The notes under the pieces were generated by a model. The model did no database searches. It saw nothing but the letters and a program-made list of their open reading frames with translations, and was not told where the DNA came from. Of a DNA stretch of 64,000 nucleotides, positions 1-10,413 are shown in pieces. The DNA lies in the NCBI GenBank assembly GCA_039583875.1, contig CM077151.1, positions 21,576,766 to 21,640,765 on the forward strand, in the 5' to 3' direction. Made by a program: the position numbers and the translations under genes. The stretch is from Platanthera guangdongensis. Its lineage: Eukaryota; Streptophyta; Magnoliopsida; Asparagales; Orchidaceae. Each line of letters begins with the position of its first letter. Position 1 is the stretch's first letter.

Positions 1-69
1 TTCGCCGAATGGTCTGCAAATAGCCGTCTGCTGGGGTACTTCTGATCTCGACGAATTACGAGTTATACA
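1..69 (-). mobile_element. Partial LTR, family S, cut by window edge
   Basis: The stretch ends on the minus strand with TGTATAACTCGTAATTCG, which closely matches the first bases of the two complete solo LTRs at 8427-9015 and 59652-60650. Like them it holds a 'ctgcaaatag' block just inside. The outer end of the LTR is therefore position 69 and the body runs off the left edge. Bases 70-74 (ttaag) would be the target duplication, but the partner is outside the window. Confidence 0.7.
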
Positions 70-271
70 TTAAGGACATCCGAATTCCGACATCAAATCT
101 TCAATAGAGACTGCGATTCTGCGAGTCTGCATCTGCGAGCAGCGGCGACGGGCCGACGGCGAGGTCCCAAGGGTCCAGGGCAAGGAAACAACGAAGTAGC
201 GGGCTGCGACTCTGCGAGCTCCCAAGGAGGAGCGAACAGCGAAGAGGAAGACGCTGAAGTCGGAGAAAGAA

Positions 272-800
272 GCCCTAGCAAATATCGGAATAGCCCGAAT
301 GTCGTGACTCGCGAGACTGCGATGGGGTTTTATCTGCCTGCACCGACCGCCCGACTTGGATCGCCCGACTTGGATCGCCCGACTTGGATTGCCTGGTTCA
401 CTGCCTCCCTGGACCCCTGGTTCAATATCAAAATAATTATCAATTTCGGGCGTGCCAATATCTAATTTTATAGGTCCTTCTTGACAATTCCAAAAAATAA
501 TGAGGCCAGTGTCCTTGGGCCCCCCTCTAGATCCACCCATGCTGCCCTAGCAAATATCAGAATAGCCCGAATGCCGCGACTCGCGAGACTACGATGGGGT
601 TTTATCTGCCTGCACCGACTGCCTGCACCGACCGCCCGGCCTGGATCGTCCGGTTCCCTGCCTCCCTGGACCCCTGGTTCAATATCAAAATAATTATCAA
701 TTTCGGGTGTGCCAATATCTAATTTTATAGGTCCTTCTAGATAATTCCAAAAAATAATGCGGGGCCAGTGTCCCTGGTGGCCCCCTCTAGATCCGCCCAT
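272..800 (-). repeat. Tandem duplication, 272-bp period, with hAT-like terminus
   Basis: Two direct copies begin at 272 and 544, both starting gccctagcaaatatc. Each ends in a block that on the minus strand reads CATGGGYGGATCTAGAGGGG, followed by a GGACACTGGC motif. That block resembles the right end of the hAT-like MITE at 33625-33922. Long minus-strand open frames cross the unit, but their reading simply follows the repeat. I see no left terminus or target duplication, so the parent element is incomplete. Bases 70-271 show nothing I recognise. Confidence 0.65.
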
Positions 801-2560
801 GCATGTATAAGGGAGTTTGTGAATTTGTATGAGTAGATGCCTTTCAAATACTATTTGGAAGTTATTTACTGGAGGATACTCACTGATGGCATTCTTCTCT
901 CCCAACATCAAATTTTGATAATTAAGTGCGGAGATATTAAGAGAAAATGGATAGAAGAAGAGTCATTCAGACTGTTTTTTCCTATTGATGACGAATCTAC
1001 ATGAACTTTTGTTCTGAAACTTATATCTCAAAATTTGAATCTGAAGTTTAATGCTCTGTTTATTAGAGTGCATTTTTATTCTTTTATGGTTTTGAAAAAA
1101 CACAAGTTATTTTGTTTGCTTGTTTTGGTTAACCCCTATATCCCAGAAAGCAAAGAACTGCTTTTAGGAAAACCTTTAGAGACGCGTTTTATCTCTACCT
1201 CCAATCGCTCCATCATCATCGACTGCTCAAACATGCCCTAAATCAAGAAGGGAAGATGACGATCAAATAGATGAGATTTATATGAATTAAGAGCTGAATG
1301 ATATCCAAAGACCATATATGGATGAATTTGTGACCATCCACCCACCTAAATGACATCCTTATTTATTATATCCAATGGCTGTAGGAACATCTTGAAGATT
1401 CAAGATAATGTTTGTTCTTCTGTAAGAGTATTAACTCTTATCTAAACCATCTAAAGAAAATGCCTCCCAAGATGTGCACAATCCAAAACACTTGAAGAAG
1501 AATGCGAATATGTAGAGAGAGTTGCAATGCTTTGAATGTTGCTACCATCTTGGGTCTGTCCAAAGCAAAACAATAGGCCTCCAAACAATTGCACTTAAAA
1601 TAAATGCCAAATCTAGTATATTCTTGGATATAACAAAATACACAAAATGATTTTGGATGGAGGATCTTATTATACTTTGGGTTTTAAGCAGGCAATATGG
1701 AGATCCAGATCGACCTTGGTAAATTGAACACAAAAGACTATTTTGCCATGGGCACCTTCAGAAAATAATGTGATCAAAATTCAGCATACATAAACTACAA
1801 TCCCCAAAAAAACAATAAAGAAAATGATAAGCCCAAATAAAGAACAGAATCAAGAGAATAATAAAAACAACAAAAATGCGAGTTGCACAATAAATACGAA
1901 TAATGATTCATCTATGCCTTCCCAGAATGCTTCCTCATGCCATAACGGTGTGTCCGCGTGTCCGCGCCCGTGATATACAAACTTCAACACATAGTTGAAA
2001 CTGCCTCTATGATGATCCCTAACATTTTCTTTTAAGGTTGGCTTTGATTGTAGGGCTACTCTTGCCGATCCTTCTCAGATGTGCTTTATGTGACCCCCCA
2101 TAAGCTGATAAAGAATCATCAACTTCAAGTCATCAGGCTCTTCTATATCTGAGGAATTCATATATGGCTCTTCCAAAAGCTTGTGAAACTGAATCCCAAC
2201 TGGTAGCATAATTATTCTGGTCATTAGAGGAATTAGTCAAACATAGTCAATCAAGTAGAGTATTAATCCTTCATTCGACAGCAGGATCGAGATTAATTAG
2301 GTTAATCTATAACCACCTGAACAACATCACATTTGTTCTAATTAAACACTCCCTCTATATTCTCCTGCATTCAATAATTCTCTAAGGATGCAACAATTTA
2401 ACTCTAGATTAGCATAGTTTAACCTGAAGAAGAAGAAGAAAATAAAAGCCTTACAAATTTGAGCAACCCTAAAAATTAATTATACCATAATTTGGGGCTC
2501 ATATATTATCAGTAGTTTGCACAAAAGTACGAGAGAGAAAACATAAGGCTGATATAAAAA
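801..2560. other. No recognisable feature
   Basis: AT-rich sequence downstream of the LEA-like gene. Open frames at 1035-1241 (plus) and 1542-1733 (minus) are short, and I recognise no domain in them. Part of the right end may be 3' untranslated sequence or terminator of the minus-strand gene; no clear polyadenylation signal was assigned. Confidence 0.4.
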
Positions 2561-3254
2561 TCAACGGTCATCCTGCATCTTCTCCGCAGCCCTCTTCCTC
2601 TTCTCGTCAAGCCCCTTCTTCTCCTTCATATCATCAACTTCATCGCCGTCATCGTCATCAATATCACCCTTCCCCACCACAGTCTCCTTCATCTTCCGCG
2701 TGGTCCCCTTTGCCGCCTCCCAAACTCCGTCCACCGTCTGCTTCGCCTTTTCCCCCACGCTCTGCGCCGTCTCAGCCGCCCACTTCCCCACCTCCTCCGT
2801 ATTATCCTTCACTGATTCCACCGCCTCCTTAGTCTTACCCTTTGCCGCTTCCGCGGTATCCTTGGCCCGCTCCTTCGCCTCCCCTGCTTTCTGCTTTGAC
2901 TTCTCTTTTGCCTTCTCTGTTACCTCCTCTGCCCTCCCGGCAGCACTGCTCTTGGTCGCTTTTATCTTATCTTTTGCTATCTCCCCGCTTTCTGGATCAA
3001 TTGCATCGCCGGAGGCCTGATAGAGAGAAATTACATAATATGAAGAGGAAATAGAAATCACAGAGGTTTTTGGAGAGCAGCGAGTCTGTTTCTACTACCT
3101 TGGTGGACTTTGAAGCGATTGAAAACGATGTTGTTCGCCGAGGAGGAAAGACTACCCGAGGATGACGGAGTGGTAGAGAAGGACGGCTGTGGAAGCTGGA
3201 ACAGAAGAGCTTCGTAGTGTAGCTTCGTCCTCCTAGAAGCAAGGTGAACGCCAT
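2561..3254 (-). CDS. LEA-like protein, two exons, putative organelle-targeted
   Basis: Exon 1 is 3254-3099 (52 codons) and exon 2 is 3016-2561 (151 codons plus stop), joined across an 82-bp intron with GTAGTA donor and TATCAG acceptor, phase 0, giving 203 residues. The mature part is lysine-, alanine- and glutamate-rich. It carries the 11-mer TAEAAKGKTKE near residues 106-116, which matches the group 3 (LEA_4) pattern, and repeated AKEK/AKER steps predicting an amphipathic helix. An acidic patch rich in Asp lies near residues 170-181 and a basic tail follows. The first 50 residues are rich in Ser, Thr and Arg, include PPRRTTSFSIAS and have no acidic residue, so a mitochondrial (less likely plastid) transit peptide is inferred. 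LEA_4 proteins are desiccation-induced, intrinsically disordered protectants of membranes and enzymes. Without splicing, exon 2 could start at an internal ATG at 3061, but its first 15 residues would then be intronic. Codon continuity on both sides supports the spliced model. Confidence 0.78.
3017..3098 (-). other. Intron of the LEA-like gene
   Basis: 82 bp, beginning GTAGTAGAAA and ending CTCTATCAG on the minus strand, AT-rich towards the acceptor. Removing it joins Lys52 to Ala53 in frame. The length and base composition are typical of short plant introns. Confidence 0.75.
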
Positions 3255-3620
3255 TGATGAAAATTGTACTGTTTGCTTCGTGTTCTTCTTCCTCCTCCGT
3301 GCTTCAATTCTTCTGATAGAAGAAGCATAGTTTCAAGGATAGAGGAGGGTTGACGCGTTGCGACTATGAAGACATGTGGTATGCTGCTTGGCGGAGAAGT
3401 CAACACCTGTGATCTGTTGCATGCCCTGTTCTCCCCTGTTTTAATTTTTTTTTTTTGAATTCACATCTCAAATTCTCTTACTTTTTTAAATGTTTATATT
3501 TATAGCCCTTCAAAACAACTAGTGTTCATAGGCTTTAGGCATGACTTGAGAAATGTACCATTTGATAAAGTAGAATTGTAGATCATTCTTCATTCTCCTA
3601 GTTGTTTTGGTGTTTGACAT
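3255..3620. promoter_or_regulatory. 5' flank of LEA-like gene, no clear promoter motif
   Basis: This is the region upstream of the minus-strand ATG. I looked for a TATA box and for ABRE-type ACGT cores expected of stress-induced LEA genes and found none that I would defend. A poly-A run on the minus strand lies at about 3446-3455. Confidence 0.3.
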
Positions 3621-3623
3621 TAA

Positions 3624-3753
3624 GATTTCGTTTGGGAGGACTTATTTTCACCGGTCAAGCGGCTACGACCGCATGAACCGGACCTTAATTATGATCCGGT
3701 TCATGCGCTCGTAATTGTTTGACCGGTGAAAATAAGTCCTCCCAAACGGAGCC
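3624..3753. mobile_element. Hairpin MITE, family H1, copy 1
   Basis: 130 bp, almost entirely one inverted repeat. The ends read GATTTCGTTTGGGAGGAC and, complemented, GGCTCCGTTTGGGAGGAC. They are flanked by TAA at 3621-3623 and 3754-3756. TIR start GGCTCCGTTTGG plus a TAA target duplication is the Tourist/PIF-Harbinger pattern. Arms contain CACCGGTCAAGCGG. The two arms have diverged at several positions near the centre. Confidence 0.85.
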
Positions 3754-4127
3754 TAAAACAAGGGTTGTCAGAATCGAGATTCTAGATGAGATCATTTTGA
3801 AGTTGGATCGGATCAGATGACAGGATTGAATCGAGGAACGCTTTACAAAGTCTGAATCAATTTATAAAATTTGAATCGTATGATTCGGATCGCGATTCTG
3901 ACAAAGATTTTATTTATAAAAAAATATCATTGAAATATAGAGATATTAAATTTAAATTTTGCCAATCATCTTGAATAAGTGTTGTATGGACTAGTGCTTG
4001 TGGGATTGATGAATGAAAAATGAAATATAATATTTAATCATCTATTTTATATGATGGTTGAGCAGATCGGACCATGCATCTTTTATTCATCTGGTTCAAT
4101 ATTTGGTCGGATTCTTCTGATGAATAT

Positions 4128-5443
4128 GACTAAATTGTTGATAAACTCCCTAATATTTTATGTTATTGTCAATAACCCCCCTAAATTTTATAAATAGGTA
4201 AATAACCTCCCTAAAGTTTTATGTTATTGTCAATAACCCCCCTAAACTTTAGAAATAGGTAAATAACCCCTTTAACTTTATTTAAATTGCTGATAACCCC
4301 CCTAAAGTTTTATGTTATTTTCAATAACCTCCCTATACTTCAAAAATAGGTGGATAACCCTCTTTAACTTTATTTTTTCATCCTACTCATTTCAAATATG
4401 TTAAAAATATGCGATTGTTAACCACAACCTGTTATTGGCTACTCGCACCTCAAAATCTCCTAACTTTTCTCGCTTTTTCGAAAAAAGTTTTGTAGATGCA
4501 ATTTCAGGAAAAGTGCTCAACACAAAAGTTGTAGATCTCGACGAGATCTACAACTTTCGTGTTGAGTACTTTTCCTAAAATTGCATGTACAAGTCTTATT
4601 TTGAAAAAGCGCGAAAAATTAGGAGATTTTGGGGTGCGACTAGCCAATAACGGGTTGCGGTTAACAATCGCCTAAAAAAAAGGTTTAAGTTAATTATGAG
4701 CTTAAACTAATTTTCTAATTAAAATATCTAAAATAAGAATTGTTTGTATTGCTTAAATAAAATATTTAAATACGATAAGTATAATTAAAGTTAAAATAAA
4801 ATTTTTGTATTCCATTAATTAAAGGTAAAAAATGTAAGAGTTTTAAATAGGCGATTGTTATCCGCACTACAGTTTTGATTATTCGCACATTATTTTGAGT
4901 GTTTTTCCCCTTTCAAAAGATGATAACCGTACTACAGTTTTTGTTATCCGCACTACAGTTTTGGCTATGTTAGTTCCAATAAATTGTCGGAAAATAATAC
5001 AAAACTTCAAGATCTTTTTTTGCAAAGCTTGACTTTTCTTTGACGGAAGAGATAGACGGTTAGAGTTGTCAGAATCTTTACAATGTACAGAAACTCCCGC
5101 TCTGTTTATCAAATGGATGACACTACCTGATATGGGCAAATAAGTTGTATGATGAGTATAGTGAAAATAAAGTTAAGGGGGTTATTTACCTATTTCTAAA
5201 GTTTAGGGGGGTTATTGACAATAACATAAAACTTTAGGGGGGTTATCAACAATTTAAATAAAGTTAAGTGGGGTTATTTACCTATTTCTAAAGTTTAGGG
5301 GGGTTATTGACAATAACATAAAACATTAGGGGGGTTATCAACAATTTAAATAAAGTTAAGGGAGGTTATTTACCTATTTCTAAAGTTTAGGGGAGTTATT
5401 GACAATAACATAAAACATTAGGGGGGTTATCAACAATTTAGTC
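4128..5443. mobile_element. MULE-like non-autonomous element with 9-bp TSD
   Basis: TIRs GACTAAATTGTTGATAA and TTATCAACAATTTAGTC are exact complements. The element is flanked by the perfect 9-bp duplication GATGAATAT (4119-4127 and 5444-5452), as expected of Mutator-like transposition. Subterminal arrays of a roughly 95-bp unit (AATAACCCCCCTAAA, then AAATAGGTAAATAACC) lie at 4135-4380 and, inverted, at 5166-5440. The interior holds another fold-back repeat (4411-4671) and a related half-copy near 4855-4975. No transposase frame is present; the 86-codon minus frame at 4879-5139 has no recognisable domain. Confidence 0.85.
4411..4671. repeat. Nested fold-back repeat with central palindrome
   Basis: Inverted arms begin GCGATTGTTAACC and end GGTTAACAATCGC. 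The centre (4528-4554) is a perfect dyad around GTAGATCTCGACGAGATC flanked by GTT/AAC. The outer parts include CTCGCACCTCAAAATCTCC and its complement. The same central module recurs at 32052-32461 and 46675-47197. Confidence 0.75.
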
Positions 5444-5452
5444 GATGAATAT

Positions 5453-5919
5453 TGATTTTATTCTTCTCATGGAGCCTAATAAGATGTCATGGTCTGGCCT
5501 AGAGCATACCCGGGCACTAGGCTCCAAGCCCTCTGTTGGGCCTGGTAGCTGGGGAACATCCGGGCTTTTTATAGTCCAAGCTAAATACAAGGGCCTGAGT
5601 CCCACTAATGCTGGGCCTGCCAGGCCTTTTCTATGTTTTTTTTTTGAATTTTGCATTCATATCCTTTATCCTAACTCCTAAGATGCTCTCCTATAAGAAA
5701 ACAAGACGTTTTTAGATGTCTTTCTTCCAACAACATGGAGGAACAAGTCATTAGCCAGGCTCATCAATGCCCTTCCCAATTCCATCAAAATGAACAGACC
5801 CTAATTGTTTTGAATGCACACAAACCTCTGCAGATAAATATGATCTGATTTTTAGATGTTGCATGAACACATTTTATAAACAAGAAATTGTCATATGTTT
5901 GGGGGATGCTTAAAATAGA
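5453..5919. other. No recognisable feature
   Basis: Overlapping open frames on both strands (5438-5681) have no domain I recognise. The sequence is moderately GC-rich to 5640, then AT-rich. Confidence 0.35.
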
Positions 5920-6050
5920 GGCTCTGTTTGGGGAGACTTATTTTCACGGGTCAAGCGGTTACGACCGTATAAACCGGATTTTAATTTAAGGTCCGGTTCA
6001 TGCGGTCGTAACCGCTTGACCGGTGAAAATAAGTCCCCCCAAACGGAAAC
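5920..6050. mobile_element. Hairpin MITE, family H1, copy 2
   Basis: 131 bp, inverted arms sharing CAAGCGGTTACGACCG and its complement with copies 1, 3 and 4. The left end is GGCTCTGTTTGGGGAGAC; the right end complements to GTTTCCGTTTGGGGGGAC. I see no clean TAA duplication, so the ends may have changed after insertion. Confidence 0.75.
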
Positions 6051-6077
6051 TCTAGCTTTTTTGTGTGTAAGTTCTTC

Positions 6078-6392
6078 ACTCAAGCTAAAACAATTGATGA
6101 GATGATTGCTCAAGAGGACAAAAAATGGATTTTGATGATTTTTTTATGCATGATTACAAGATCTAAAGAAAGCTTTTCAAATTATTGATCATGGTATTAA
6201 TGATGCAATATTATCCCATCTAATTTCCTATTTATTTAAATGGATGTGCAATTTATATTTTAAGTTTTCTTGTAATCATCTTTCTCATTCTTATTGTAGG
6301 GTAAAATTTCTGTGGAAGACATCGTGACTATCTGGAAAGAACTGGGCAAGCCCTTCATGTATGAAAAGTTTGTCAAAATTGATATAAGCTAA
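6078..6392 (+). pseudogene. Decayed centrin/calmodulin-like EF-hand gene fragment
   Basis: Three frames carry consecutive pieces of one EF-hand protein. First is AKTIDEMIAQEDK (6084-6122), like the centrin block before an EF loop. Next is MDFDDFF (frame shifted, about 6125-6145), like the IDFDEF end of a loop. Then comes DLKKAFQIIDH (6160-6192), the start of the next EF-hand. A GT..AG segment at 6194-6299 (106 bp) looks like an intron. The following exon reads GKISVEDIVTIWKELGKPF, the second half of a Ca-binding loop plus helix, and ends with TAA at 6390-6392. Loop residues between the last two blocks are missing and the exon phases disagree by one base, so no intact protein can be made. The family reading is from pattern memory and was not searched. 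Confidence 0.45.
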
Positions 6393-8421
6393 TGTTTATT
6401 GTGTTCTTATTTATTCTTATTTTATTTTTATTAACAGACAACCAGTACATATTACTCACATTTCATTAGTTATTATCCTGTTAGCTTTCTTTATAAATGA
6501 AAATGTTATTAGATCTTCATAATTGTGTGTACAGCGCCACATAGTAGTTAAAGTAACCAAGGTTTGTTTTGTTACACATTGAAGATATTTTTTTTCCTTT
6601 CAGTTGAATGGATTTTGACAGTTCAAATTAAATGAACATTTTAATTTGTTCAATAGGATTAAAATGTTCTAAATGACATTTATGGTCCTAAAATATCAAC
6701 TATGTTATTAGCAATCAATAAATCTTCTTCATTTTCTCATTAGCAGCCCACTCGCAACCCACAGACGGGACAACCCGTTCTCAACCGAGAGCACTCGGCG
6801 ACGGCTATTGGGGGTACTGCCGCCGCTACATAAGAGATCCCCCGTGCAATATCACTCACACGTTTTTGCGTGGTCACGAAAATTTGAATTATCCAAAATG
6901 TATGCATTTCAGAGTGGACTCATTTTTTTGGTCCTTCCTATATAAAAATATTAGGTGGAGATTTCATGTCAAAACATACAATAATAACATTGATGCTGTT
7001 TTAAAGGACGGAACTATACATACCTAAAGACTACAAAAAGTGGGGCACATATGTAATAAAATATATTATTTGGTCTTTCTCACATCCCTAAAACACACAC
7101 AAAAGTAGGAATTGAATTATTTTATTGTGTGTGAGCCTCATTCTTTTGTGTTTTTAAGTATAATTTAAATGTGTATAAAATTATCTTATTTTAAATGATT
7201 CAGATAACCGTCTCAGTCTCTTCATAAGATTTTGATAAGAATTAGATCAGAAAATTAAAGAAAAAGAGAAGTTTGGTTCTGCTGACCGACGGGTGAACAA
7301 GGACAGTGGGATGAATGGATGATGTAATATATATAAATAAAAATATCTATTATTATTATTATTTAAATAATATAGGAAGTAAAAATTGTTTTTCTAGGGC
7401 ATTGTTAAAGTCAAATCAATTTTGGTAATATGCAAATCATTGTTAATGACAAATCATATATTTTGAAAATACTGTGTGCAAACTAATTCTTAACCGCAAA
7501 CCAAAATTGTTAACAACAAACCAACACTACAAATTATATAATCAAATGTTCTAGACAAAAAAACCATTTAATGAGAAGTCCAGCGCAACCGTTTAACAAA
7601 ATAACACGTTTATAACATAGAAACACCAAATTTATGACATTTAATATATGATAACTGTGACATCCATCACCATTATCTAATTACAGCACGAAAACAAAAA
7701 CGAAAATGAAGACCGAAAAAGCCAACGCGTAGAATCCATATACAAAATCCAAGATGAAAAATTAGTTTCTTAATATGCCGAATATGAAAGAAGAAAATAT
7801 GTATTAAAGAATCCAGATGCAGAATCAAAACGAAAATGAAAAGAAGCGGCAGCGCACCATCAAAATCAACGAAAAATACTGCTGCCTGAGATGGGAGAGG
7901 TAACGAAAACAAAAAACCAATGTGCGCACCTTCAAAATCGTCTTGTTGTTGTACGTCAAACCGCGCACCAGAAGCCTCGCAACCTACCGACGACGGGAGA
8001 AGCAGTGACAGAGAGGCCGGGAAATGCGGTGGGAGTTGCGGCGAGAGAGGCGGCAGAAGGGGCGATGAGAGAGGCAATGACAGAGAGGCTGGGAGATGCA
8101 GCGGGAGCGGCAGTGAATTTGGTTTGCGTATCCACATTAGTTTGCGTAGTAAAAAAATCACCGGGGAAAAAATACCCGATTTTAAGATTTTGATTTGCGT
8201 ATATTCAAATTGGGTTAGCGTTTAACAATCCCGTTTTTTATCAGTGCTGGCTATAAAGGCACTCTAAAGGATCTTCAGCCCTGTCAAAGGATTCTATGTT
8301 TGACAATTTGAGTCCGGTTGGGACGGGATGCGCTAATACCTCGGGCACAAATGGAGATCCCACTCGAGCAGGGCGATGTAGATATGCGGCGTGGCGGCCT
8401 ATCTGACCGTACACTTCGGCA
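6393..8421. other. AT-rich spacer; nothing assigned
   Basis: Mostly AT-rich, with a GC-rich purine run at about 7980-8110 (gagaggcxgxgag-type sequence). That run creates a 162-codon minus frame of Leu/Pro repeats (7673-8161) and shorter plus frames. These have no domain and look like composition artefacts. A GC-rich block near 6750-6830 is unexplained. Confidence 0.4.
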
Positions 8422-8426
8422 ATTAA

Positions 8427-9015
8427 TGTGTATAACTCGTAATTCGTCGGATAAAAAATGACTAAGGAGGACATGAAGGAGAGTTAGCACTCGTCGAGAG
8501 TACTCGCAGGCCACAAGGGTCTGCAAATAGCGCTCCCAAATAGCGGGATCCTGTTGTTGGCAGACCAATTCGGGTTGCGTCTAGTAGTAACCAAAAGGCG
8601 GATTCTGTTATCCGCAGACCGACTTCGAAAAATTATATATAGACCGACCCCCAAGGGCACTTTTGGAGAGAACTTCTGCTTCTCTCGCCTTTGGCCAGCT
8701 CTGATTGGCAAGAGCTCAGCTCCCTGTTCACCGTGGTTTCCAGGTGGACATGTCTGATGTTCTCAAGTGCCCTCCAAGATGCCCCGCTCATCATTGGCTT
8801 GGCAGGGGAAACTCTCTAAGATCTTCTGGGTGTGTGGCAGGACCTCTTCGCTGCAGCTCGGAGTCTGTTCTTAGTTTTCCACCATTGCAGTTCAGGGATT
8901 TCTTTTATGCTCGTTGACCACCACTAGTCATGTCTCATCCGGGTTGACCACTGGGCAAGTAAACTTCGGTCACCACCAGGTCCGAATGCAGGGACCAAAA
9001 ATCTTGGTTCCAACA
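8427..9015 (+). mobile_element. Solo LTR, family S, with perfect TSD
   Basis: 589 bp from TGTGTATAACTCG to GGTTCCAACA, flanked by ATTAA at 8422-8426 and 9016-9020. An ATTATATATAG TATA-like box lies at about 8632-8642, and CTGCAAATAG blocks occur upstream of it. No internal region or second LTR is present, so this is the usual product of LTR-LTR recombination. Confidence 0.88.
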
Positions 9016-9020
9016 ATTAA

Positions 9021-9150
9021 AGCTCCGTTTGGGAGGACTTATTTTCACCAATCAAGCGGTCATGACCGCATGAACCAGGACTTAATTAAGGTCCGATTCA
9101 TGCGGTCGTAACCGCTTGACCGGTGAAAATAAGTCCTCCCTAACGGAGCC
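9021..9150. mobile_element. Hairpin MITE, family H1, copy 3
   Basis: 130 bp with ends AGCTCCGTTTGGGAGGAC and, complemented, GGCTCCGTTAGGGAGGAC. It is flanked by TAA at 9018-9020 and 9151-9153. The left TAA is part of the right ATTAA duplication of the adjacent solo LTR, so the MITE landed after that LTR element. Confidence 0.85.
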
Positions 9151-9153
9151 TAA

Positions 9154-9678
9154 CTCTCTGATCTCTTCTCTGATAAATCTTCCGACTGGATTCTCGGTGG
9201 CGGCCATCCATTGGCGGCACTGATGTTGACCGTCTTTGGCGGCCCTTGCCAAATGAGCAGGGTGTGAAGTGCTTGCTGCTTCCAAGTATTTCTCGGAATT
9301 TTCTTCGTGAAGGTTCTCTGCAATGGGAGTTGGAGGCGGAGGTGCTTGATTGACGGGTGCGAGTGGCACAATAGGAGCTTAGGCAGTCCCCTAGTTTCTA
9401 AGGAGCGCGAGTACCTCGGCTTTTGTTCTTCCATATGGGGGACCCGTCCGGCGAGCGCGTTATCTGGCGTGACAACAGTCTCTTCCTGCTGTGGTGCGTT
9501 GATAAGAGAGTGGGAAGGTGTGACGTTGCCTAGTCCCTATCAGGTGGATCCCTGGGTTGTGCGAGTACTCTTCCTCGCCATTGTTATCAGTCACACGTAT
9601 CACTGGGTGGTGGATACTGTCTTCAAGGTCGTTTTCCAACTTTTGAGGGGAATTTTGTTCCCACAGACGATGACAAAT
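9154..9678 (-). pseudogene. Ty3/gypsy-type gag remnant
   Basis: On the minus strand the sequence after 9678 reads ATCGTCTGTGGGAAC, resembling the common plant gypsy primer-site context (CGTCTGTGGGAA). Open but broken frames follow: 9460-9816 contains HRLWEQNSPQKLENDLEDSI, and 9082-9369 contains ENSEKYLEAASTSHPAHLAR and ENPVGRFIREEIREL. These look like the proline-rich N-terminal half of a gag protein. Two frames are needed, so it is frameshifted. The 3' part is lost where MITE copy 3 and the solo LTR now sit. A similar LWE-SP-K-E-D-ED block occurs on the minus strand near 20230-20300. Confidence 0.5.
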
Positions 9679-10408
9679 TGTTGTGCCTAACTCAACCTTC
9701 CCGGTAGATCGGACTACAATAGGCCGGCTCATCCCGTGGACTGGTCGATCGTGCAAACAGTCGCCGAATAAATAATGAAGTAAACAAGATGATTTTAACG
9801 TGGAAAAACTGCTCAACTGGGTAAAAAATCACGTGACTGATTCTGTGTCGGTCAAACTTCACTATTCGCGGTGGTTTACAGATTATAAGTGAAATCGAGG
9901 GAGACAGGCCGCTCCTCGTTACAAATCAGAGATGAGAGAGAATCTTGATGCGCTTGGTGGGTGACAGACCGCCTCACACGAAGCTCAGTTCCAACAACTT
10001 TCTGGCGGTGGCGAACGTTCTTGAACACGATCGGGCTGTTCAATACTGCTGTGAGGTTCGTAATGATGTGTTGATGGAGGCTTGCAAGATGTTGCATACG
10101 TAGGAGAATTCTTAGAATAACCGGCGTGATGTCTTCTTATTTTGTGCGTTGTGCACTTAGAAGAATTCTTGGGTGGTTCGACGGGAGGAGGTGACTCATA
10201 GGAGGATTTCGACAGAGCTCCTACCTAAGGAAGAAGAAAGTTGGGAGAAGAAAAAGTTACAAATGAGAGGGGTCTGGGGACCTTTTTATAGGCTCCAGAC
10301 AGTGGTTTATGATAGTTATGCGGTTATCCGCATACCATAACCTCCTCAAATACCTAGATGCAGACCATATTTACTAAAGTTTTAATACGTATTATTTTTA
10401 TGATATTT
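9679..10408 (+). mobile_element. Old LTR remnant, family F (left part)
   Basis: Begins TGTTGTGCC and contains GTGCAAACAGTC, AACGTGGAAAAAC, AAACTTCACTATTCG and CTCCTCGTTACAA in that order. The same ordered motifs occur at 20770-20301 (minus), 29040-29240 (plus) and, more diverged, 31210-31400 (plus) and 62600-62380 (minus). The remnant is interrupted by the TRIM at 10414-10950 and resumes after it. A GTTATGCGGTTATCCGCA block at 10314-10331 is shared with 29485-29502. Confidence 0.5.
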
Positions 10409-10413
10409 TTTAT

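Noticed and set aside
2700..3054. Plus-strand ORFs over the LEA-like gene
   Set aside because: They are antisense shadows of the lysine/alanine-rich coding exon, with Ser/Phe-rich composition that mirrors it.
7673..8161. 162-codon Leu/Pro-rich membrane-like protein on minus
   Set aside because: It arises from a GA-rich plus-strand run. No start context, domain or conserved neighbour supports it.
9460..9816. Cellular gene on the minus strand
   Set aside because: The frame crosses an LTR boundary at 9678, and its recognisable part is gag-like, with a relative near 20171-20300.
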